The position numbers and the translations under genes are program-made. A stretch of DNA of 64,000 nucleotides from Lytechinus variegatus (lineage: Eukaryota > Echinodermata > Echinoidea > Temnopleuroida > Toxopneustidae): contig NC_054755.1 in NCBI RefSeq assembly GCF_018143015.1, positions 6,744,124 through 6,808,123 on the forward strand, given 5' to 3'. Below the pieces are notes generated by a model. The model was not told the DNA's origin. It ran no database searches and was given only the letters and a program-made list of their open reading frames with translations. Each line of letters opens with the position of its first letter. Position 1 is the stretch's first letter. Below, in pieces: positions 57,993-64,000 of the stretch.

Positions 57993-58175
57993 CAGGGGTG
58001 TGAGAGTTCAGATTTTTATCTGATTTCAGATTTTTTTTGTTTTGATTTTCAGCTTAATTTCAGCTTATTTTTGGCTCTCTTCTGTACAAAAAGAATGGGA
58101 GCTCTTTTTATTTCAGACTTTTTTCAACACTTCAGCTTTTTCAGATCTTTTTATTTTTGACCACTCTCACCCCTG
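57993..58175. mobile_element. CAGGGGTGTGA MITE (family D, copy 2), 6-bp target duplication
   Basis: Begins CAGGGGTGTGAGAGTTCAG and ends CCACTCTCACCCCTG. ACCAAA is found on both sides. Same ends and AGCT/TTTCAG-rich inside as 29772-29924. Confidence 0.88.
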
Positions 58176-58934
58176 ACCAAAGGTGTTACAGTATGTAGAT
58201 GAAATAGTTGGATACAGACTAGGTTTAGACCATGTGGAATGTGAACAAATGGAAAGTTGACGAAATGGGTGTAGACCAAGTGTAAAGACAGTGATTTTCT
58301 GTGTCGTATATGTTTTTTTCCATTTCAGAGAACCTGTAATTCTGTTCCATTTCAAATGGAAATTCTTTTTGTCATATAACATGTACTATTATACAGAAAA
58401 AAGACATTAATTTTAATTTGCAAAGGAAATAGAATGAATTTTCACACAAAATTTAAAGAACCAAAATGGAGTTTTCCATGTTGGTTTACCGGTAAATAGA
58501 AAATCATTGTCCCTACAGGTGGAAATGTTTTCCTACTGGATGAAAAATAAGATGATCTTGTACATGAACACTGACCAGCATATCTCTGTATCATGAAGAA
58601 TTGCTTAAATTTGTAAACTTAAACTCTAACTCAGAATAGAATTTCCTTCTTAAATTATTTTAAGTCTGTACTAAAAGGGCATGTACACAATGTAGAAAGA
58701 CTGCTTGCCCCCCCCCCCCATTATCTAAGAGGTATATGAAGGAGATCCTCTTTTTATAGACTATAACTGTATATATTTTCTTTTTTGCCTGTAAATGAAT
58801 TATAAAAAAACCCTGAAATGATGGTTTTTGTTATGTGTTCTTGTGTGTGAAACATGCATACATTCATGAATTGCAAGCATTTTTATTATGATCATCATTG
58901 TTACGAAAGTTATAGCAAGGTGCAAGTCGGGTAG

Positions 58935-59755
58935 AGTATGGGAAGGAGATAGAGTGTAAAAAAAGAAAGGGGAGAGGGTGAGAATGCTGTGGAAGGGAAA
59001 GATAAAGATGAGAGAGGAGAGAAAAAAGGGGGAGGTGAAATTAAGAAGTAGGAATGGAAGGAAGACAATTTGAAGAGGAAGTGATAAAAGAAGAGAGAGA
59101 GGGGGGGGGGGGGTTATGAGTAAATATAAGGAGTAAATGAAGGGGGCATGGGGTTGCATGCTTCCCCCCTCCCCTCACAAAAAACCTAACATATTCCTGG
59201 TTTGCTTGATTTGCACTTTACCATTCATTACTTTTTCCAACTTTACATATTTTTATCACAATCTATCCTTATATCCATCTCAACACCTTTCTATTTCTCT
59301 CCTTTTTCTAATCTTCCCTCCTCGATCTCTCTTTATTTTCTTCCTCTATATTTTGTCTCCTCTCTTACTTTTCCGTTTCTTCTCCCTATCTATCTTCACC
59401 GTGATCTACACCCTCTCTTCCTTTCTTACCTTTTCTCCATTACATCCTTTCTCTATCCCTTCTTCCCCCAATCTCTTATTACCTCTTTCTTTATTTTTTT
59501 CCTTATCTTTGTTTACCCTTAATTTCTTCCTATCTCTTCTCCCTATCTTTCTACACCGTGATCTACACCCCTCTCCCTTCCAGCACATCCTTTTCTATCC
59601 CTTCTTCCCCCTCTCTTGCTCTATCTATTCTTTTACTCCCCTATCTTCTATCTCCTCTCTCTTCCAGAATACCCCTTACCCCTCCATCCCTTTATTTACC
59701 TTTCCTTTTCACACCCTTTTCCCACTCTCTCACCCTCCCCCCTCTCCGCTCACAA
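58935..59755. repeat. Purine block followed by pyrimidine block
   Basis: About 180 bp of nearly pure A/G (58935-59115) is followed after about 50 bp by about 590 bp of nearly pure C/T (59163-59755). In the second part CCCTATCT, ACCGTGATCTACACC, CTTTCTATCCCTTCTTCCCC recurs near 59385 and 59545, so it includes a tandem duplication. ORFs in it (Ser/Phe/Pro/Leu-rich) are compositional. Confidence 0.85.
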
Positions 59756-60282
59756 CCCGACACTGAAAATGCCATCTTGCCTCCTGCCATTCACCATTTT
59801 AATCAATGCGCGGTACGAACATAATTTATCTGCTTCTAACATACGATTATACTTTATTTACACATATTCTATAAACTGTACACCGATCATATTTACAAAA
59901 ATTACATGAATATTTTACTGAAACATACCAAGGCAAATGGATATGTTTTGAATATGCTGAGATAAAGGCCTAAATAGATTATATCAAAACAAAATATAGA
60001 GACCAATACATTCCTGATATAAATACTACCGATAACAAATAAACTTAATAAAGTTTTGATAACAAAATCGAAATTATAACATGCATGTATAAAATTCAAG
60101 GTGATAATGCAATGTTAATATAATATATGTGACAATTTGATACCAAAATATCTTAAATCAAATAGGGTTAGGGGATAAAAGGTATTCCCCTAGTTAGAGC
60201 TATTGGGTCTACTTAAAAGGTTTTTATACCTTACGATTTTTGGATTAGTAGGATATCATTAATTTTTATCGCCTTTTTCGCT

Positions 60283-60521
60283 TACAACGTTCAAAATAAT
60301 TTAAACAATTATGTTTACTACGTTAATTGCACAGTAGTTTTTAACAGTACAGTTTAAACAAGTATTTAAAATCTTAAACAACTATACTTAACTCATTGAT
60401 AATTAAATATTGAATTTAAATATTGTTGTGTAAGATTTTAAACACTTGTTTGAAATGTTTAAACTGGTACTGTGTGTTTCACATAGTAAACAGCGTTGTT
60501 TAAATTATTTTTAACAGTGTA
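60283..60521. repeat. TIR element rich in TTTAAAC
   Basis: Left ACGTTCAAAATAATTTAAAC, right GTTTAAATTATTTTTAACAGTG; many GTTTAAA/TTTAAAC pairs, similar to 13425-13610. Confidence 0.7.
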
Positions 60522-61039
60522 CAAAGAATCTCAAGTGGTTAAACGTTTAACTTTGATAAATTAATGGACTTCGAAAGGATCCAGAACAACACTTCACTAA
60601 CTTCAGATATCTGATCGCATAAATACTAGGACTTATATCAAATAGTCTTCATGCCCCGAATTCATAAGGGATGACAACCAGAAAAAGTTGAATACCCCGC
60701 GTTCAAAACCATGGGCCTGAGCTGGTTAATCATGCTATGTAAACCGGGCCTCTTAAACATCTAAAGGTCAAGCAACAATTAAAAAAAGGCACAAGGTATA
60801 TCTCAATGAGTCTTTGGTCTAATTCGTCTAATACTGATTAAAGTCATGATTACTGAATTCGCCCGTCTTATTTCTTTATGTATGTTTTTCACTGATATCA
60901 TTCAAGTAAATTTTTCAGAAATATTGGCGAACAAACATTGACATTTGACAAAGAAGACGCCTTTTTAAACTTTAATTTGCTGCCCTCTTATTATCATTTT
61001 TAGAAAGTAGATTGTGTATGCTTGTTTTCACTTCTTGGA

Positions 61040-61188
61040 TCCGTTTCATAAAACTTGTTACAATAACAAATTTACAATAACAGTTAAAAGCTACTGAAAT
61101 CCTTTAATCTGATTGGCTGATTGTAAATTTGTTATAGAAATTGTGCATTTGTTGTTATTACAAATCTTTATGAAACGCCGGGCCCTTA
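61040..61188. repeat. TTTCATAAA-type MITE
   Basis: CCGTTTCATAAAACTTGTTA, core AAGCTACTGAAATCCT and TCTGATTGGCTGA, TCTTTATGAAACGCCGGGCC. Confidence 0.85.
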
Positions 61189-61380
61189 TCTTTTTTTGTA
61201 TATAAGTTATGTGTAAACTCTTTATATACTCTTTCTAATTCAGCCAGTTATGTCTATGCTTTTCATATCGTTCCTTTAATTTGCTATTTTCTATTTTTTA
61301 AATGCCATCAATATTTCCTTAACTAAATAACATTCTTTTTAACTTTCTAATCAAGAAAATAAATGAAGAAAAAAATAACA

Positions 61381-64000
61381 TCACTGGATGGCACACAATT
61401 TTGACACGGATTGTCCGCCATGCTTAACGATCCCACTTCGGAAAACTTCGGATCTCCCTCGTTTGTTCGTGACCATGAGCGCGATGGTAAGATACTCGTA
61501 GAAATCAACAGTATCGTTTTTATCGCTATCAATTTCATTCATTGCTTCCTGTTGAAAAGAATGATAGAAAGAAAAATATAGAAACTGTAATTATTCATAA
61601 GAAGTGAACAGGTACATACAACGCAGCTTCCTGCCAAGATATTACATGTATTTCTACTTTGACTGTTAAGATAATTGTTTGTGTGGTCCTTATTGAGCTA
61701 GGAACACGACTGCTGATCGAAGCAGGGGTATATCTATAGGGGCACTTATATCATGATTTGAAAAAAAAGAAGTATGTAATTTGAGAACCCCATCATGATA
61801 AACACCCCTTGAAAAGTAGACTCCCTTTTTTTAAAAAAAAAAAGAGGGATGGGCGTATGCCTAACTTTTTGTGATAACATGTTTGCATGAAAATTGTTAG
61901 GTTGCACGAGAAAGTAAGTCCTTTTCGAAGTAACAACCCATGCCCTTTTTTGTCAAGTAATAAAATCACGAATCAATGGACCTCTTGATAAACATCTGGA
62001 TCTGGTTCCAAGGGGGCGGGGCTCTGCTGCTTTACAACTCGATGTGTTACACTTTGACATTCATTTACCTACTCATCAAAGTCTAGGTCCTTTTCAGGAC
62101 ACCAAACATTTAAACAAGTTTGACCCCCACACTCGTTGACAATCAGTCTTTCCCCACCCCTTATCTCAAAATTAATTTACAATCTTTCTTCACTCTCTCG
62201 GAAGAGATAATTCTGTTGTAAATACTTTTGGAGTTGTAAATGAGTTCTTTTAGAGTAAAATGAAAGAGTGAAGAGTCATTTTTTAAAATATACCACCACC
62301 CCCACATTATAATCATGATGATAATGAATGTATTGGGAAATCTGTTTTTTCTTTATTACAGAGAGTACATGCATATTTCAGGGAAATTGTTGCATATTTA
62401 CCTTGACTTGGGCTGGAGAATAAAAGTTTCCAACCGTCGATTGAATGGCTCTAACGACTTCCGTGAAGTCTAGTAATAGATCACCACTTGTATCGTACCG
62501 TCTGAATTGATCGTAGTGATCCTTAATCTAAAAATAAAACGAATAGGTAAATGAAATCCATAAAAAATATGATCATTTATCTGAAAATAAAACGAAAACC
62601 CAAATAAAATCTATGAAATTATTAATTGGAAAATAAAAAGAAAACCTAAATAAAATCTATGAAATCATGATCCTTAATCTGAAAATAAAACAAAAACGTA
62701 AATCAAATCCTACAAAGTTTTTGACATTTTTTTGATGGCAGGATTATGGAAAAATTATTATCCCGAATTGCTTTTTTCGATTGTGCATCCCTAAAACCAG
62801 TGGCGTACCGTGGGTCACGGCATTAGGGGGGGGGCACCAGCAAAAATTTCGAGTCATCTAGGGAGCGCGCGAAGCGCGCTCAGGTGCCAGGTATACTGAC
62901 CTAATAGAGACATTTTAAGGACATGCAGTGCCATTAAACAGATATGTATCTCACTGATTAGATAATGCGAGCGCGAAGCGCGAGCTGAAAATTTTTGATA
63001 TTCAGACCTAAAAAAGGACATTATAAGCAAATTTTTTGTAATCATGATCTGTCTCGCTAAACAAACAATGCGAGCGCGAAGCGCGAGCTGAAATTTTTGT
63101 ATATATTGACCTAAACAGGGACATTTTAAGGACTATATTTTAAGAATCCATTTAGAGTATAAATATCTCAGCATAGTCATCAAATGCTAGTGCCATCCTT
63201 TGCTGATTTTGTTAGAATTACATCTAAACACATGAAGCACTTTTTGTAGTCATTGTAATCATGATTATTAAACGCATCTCACTAATCAAATACTGCGAGC
63301 GCGAAGTGCGAGCTGAAAATTTTTGAAATTCACACCTGAAGAGGGGCATTCTAAGTCTTGTTTGTAGGAATTCACCAAGACCTTACGTATTTCACTAACC
63401 AAATAATGCGAGCGCGATGCGTTAGCTGAAAATTTTTGATATTCAGATCAGAAAATTTTAAATTTTAAGGACAGATTTTAGGAATTCATGAAGAGCAGAT
63501 ATCTCACCAATCAACTAATGCGATTATGCGAACGTTAGCACGGACAGGAAATGTTTTATATTAAGACCTTAAAATATGGCAATCACTTTAAGTAGTCATG
63601 AAAAAGAAGCAAATGTCACTACATAAAACAATAATAACTCGAATTACGAGGAAATATATTTGGTGTGCCCCTCCCGTAGTTACACCACTGCCTAAAACAA
63701 TGGTTCATATTTCATTTCCATTAACGTAGATTACAAAATGTGGTTAACATAATTGTTCCTTCTTCAGTTTTTATCAACTGATCGCATGGCTTTTAATAAA
63801 AAAAATATTTCTAGAAGTTTTAGAAATAGGAAAACTGATATACGAAAATTCGATAGCATGATTTGTTAAACAATACACAACAATAATCACCATTGGGCCT
63901 CATGTTTCATTTATTTGAACTGTTTTTTGTAAATGCAGAATAACTAATGAATGGGTAAGAATGTTTGTAAAAGCACATTTTTACCTGTGTTTCTGTTAAT
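61381..64000 (-). CDS. Small EF-hand calcium-binding protein with C-terminal CaaX-type motif, 5' partial
   Basis: Exons in transcript order: 63985-64000 (partial, runs off the window), 62402-62527, 61381-61548 (stop TGA at 61381-61383). Donors after 63985 and 62402 and acceptors before 62527 and 61548 are GT/AG and keep phase 0. The visible 102 residues start LTETQIKDHYDQF. EF-hand 1 loop: DTSGDLLLDFTE (Asp at 1, Ser at 3, Asp at 5, Glu at 12). EF-hand 2 loop: DSDKNDTVDFYE (Asp 1, Asp 3, Asn 5, Glu 12). Both have acidic or polar ligands consistent with calcium binding. The last residues are SKLCAIQ, so the protein ends Cys-Ala-Ile-Gln, which fits the CaaX rule for lipidation, with Gln favouring farnesylation. 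Any earlier EF-hands lie beyond the window. I cannot assign it to a named family (calmodulin-like or S100-like are both possible). The intron between the last two visible exons is 853 bp; the intron upstream holds a hAT-like element (62798-63690). Confidence 0.85.
62798..63690. mobile_element. hAT-like non-autonomous element with CpG-rich internal tandem repeats
   Basis: Begins CAGTGGCGTACCG, ends TTACACCACTG (inverted, one mismatch in ten). CCTAAAAC is repeated exactly at 62790-62797 and 63691-63698: an 8-bp target duplication, the hAT hallmark. Inside, units containing GCGAGCGCGAAGCGCGAGCT then GAAAATTTTTGATATTCAG recur near 62860, 62967, 63069, 63296, 63409 and (mutated) 63525. No transposase. 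In an intron of the EF-hand gene. Confidence 0.92.

Larger units (their letters stand above)
56224..58890 (+). other. NKAP 3' UTR and downstream region
   Basis: Begins right after the stop TAG. Holds the tandem repeat 56290-57070, MITEs at 57202-57342 and 57460-57606, and a TAGACCAA-type region (57780-58290) split by 57993-58175. I see no convincing polyadenylation signal close to the stop, so the end of the transcript is undefined. Confidence 0.5.
59756..61380. other. Spacer between convergent NKAP and EF-hand gene
   Basis: AT-rich, no exon seen. Contains the TTTAAAC-type element 60283-60521 and a TTTCATAAA-type MITE 61040-61188. The EF-hand 3' UTR must extend into this stretch from the right. 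Confidence 0.6.

Noticed and set aside
59137..59824. 209-residue Ser/Phe/Leu/Pro-rich ORF
   Set aside because: Pure composition effect of a C/T-rich tract; open in several frames at once.

Overview
The window is animal nuclear DNA: AT-rich, with intron-containing genes (GT/AG junctions, exons of 40-617 nt) embedded in dense non-autonomous transposons, tRNA-derived SINEs and microsatellites. The gene set, the SINE type (tRNA head, TTA/ATT tail), the many palindromic elements carrying TTTCATAAA/TTTATGAAA ends and the very frequent palindrome TACATGTA suggest a marine deuterostome, most likely an echinoderm such as a sea urchin. The organism assignment is inference.

Four genes can be rebuilt exon by exon. 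(1) Positions 5943-21538, plus strand: the last seven coding exons of a germinal-centre-kinase-III kinase (STK24/25/26 family). The ATP-binding N-terminus lies outside the window to the left. A long 3' UTR follows, perhaps to about 26.3 kb. (2) Positions 48472-32851, minus strand: a complete 13-exon, 791-codon XRRA1 (leucine-rich-repeat protein). (3) Positions 51081-56223, plus strand: a complete 8-exon, 453-codon NKAP (SR-type nuclear protein with the conserved SynMuv/NKAP C-terminal domain). XRRA1 and NKAP are head-to-head, separated by 2.6 kb that holds a CpG-rich block and a 447-bp inverted-repeat element. (4) Positions 64000-61381, minus strand: the last three exons (the first one partial) of a small two-EF-hand protein ending in a CaaX-type Cys-Ala-Ile-Gln.

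Layout: 1-5.9 kb upstream intron or flank of the kinase, full of small inverted-repeat elements; 5.9-21.5 kb kinase exons; 21.5-32.8 kb kinase 3' UTR and repeat-rich spacer; 32.8-48.5 kb XRRA1; 48.5-51.1 kb shared promoter region; 51.1-56.2 kb NKAP; 56.2-61.4 kb NKAP 3' UTR and repeats; 61.4-64 kb EF-hand gene.

The genes show no operon-like functional link. The most distinctive signal is that two neighbouring genes carry local partial copies of their own exons inside adjacent introns. These are kinase exons at 15.9, 18.5 and 19.9 kb, and XRRA1 exons 5 and 6. One copy is nearly identical to its parent (158 bp with one visible difference), and another was later split by a TTAA-flanked foldback element. 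Other notable items are the EF-hand/CaaX protein, a hAT-like element with a perfect 8-bp target duplication, clear nested insertions, and an approximately 1.1-kb inverted-repeat element holding six units of about 160 bp, five of them with a nuclear-receptor-like DR1 sequence.
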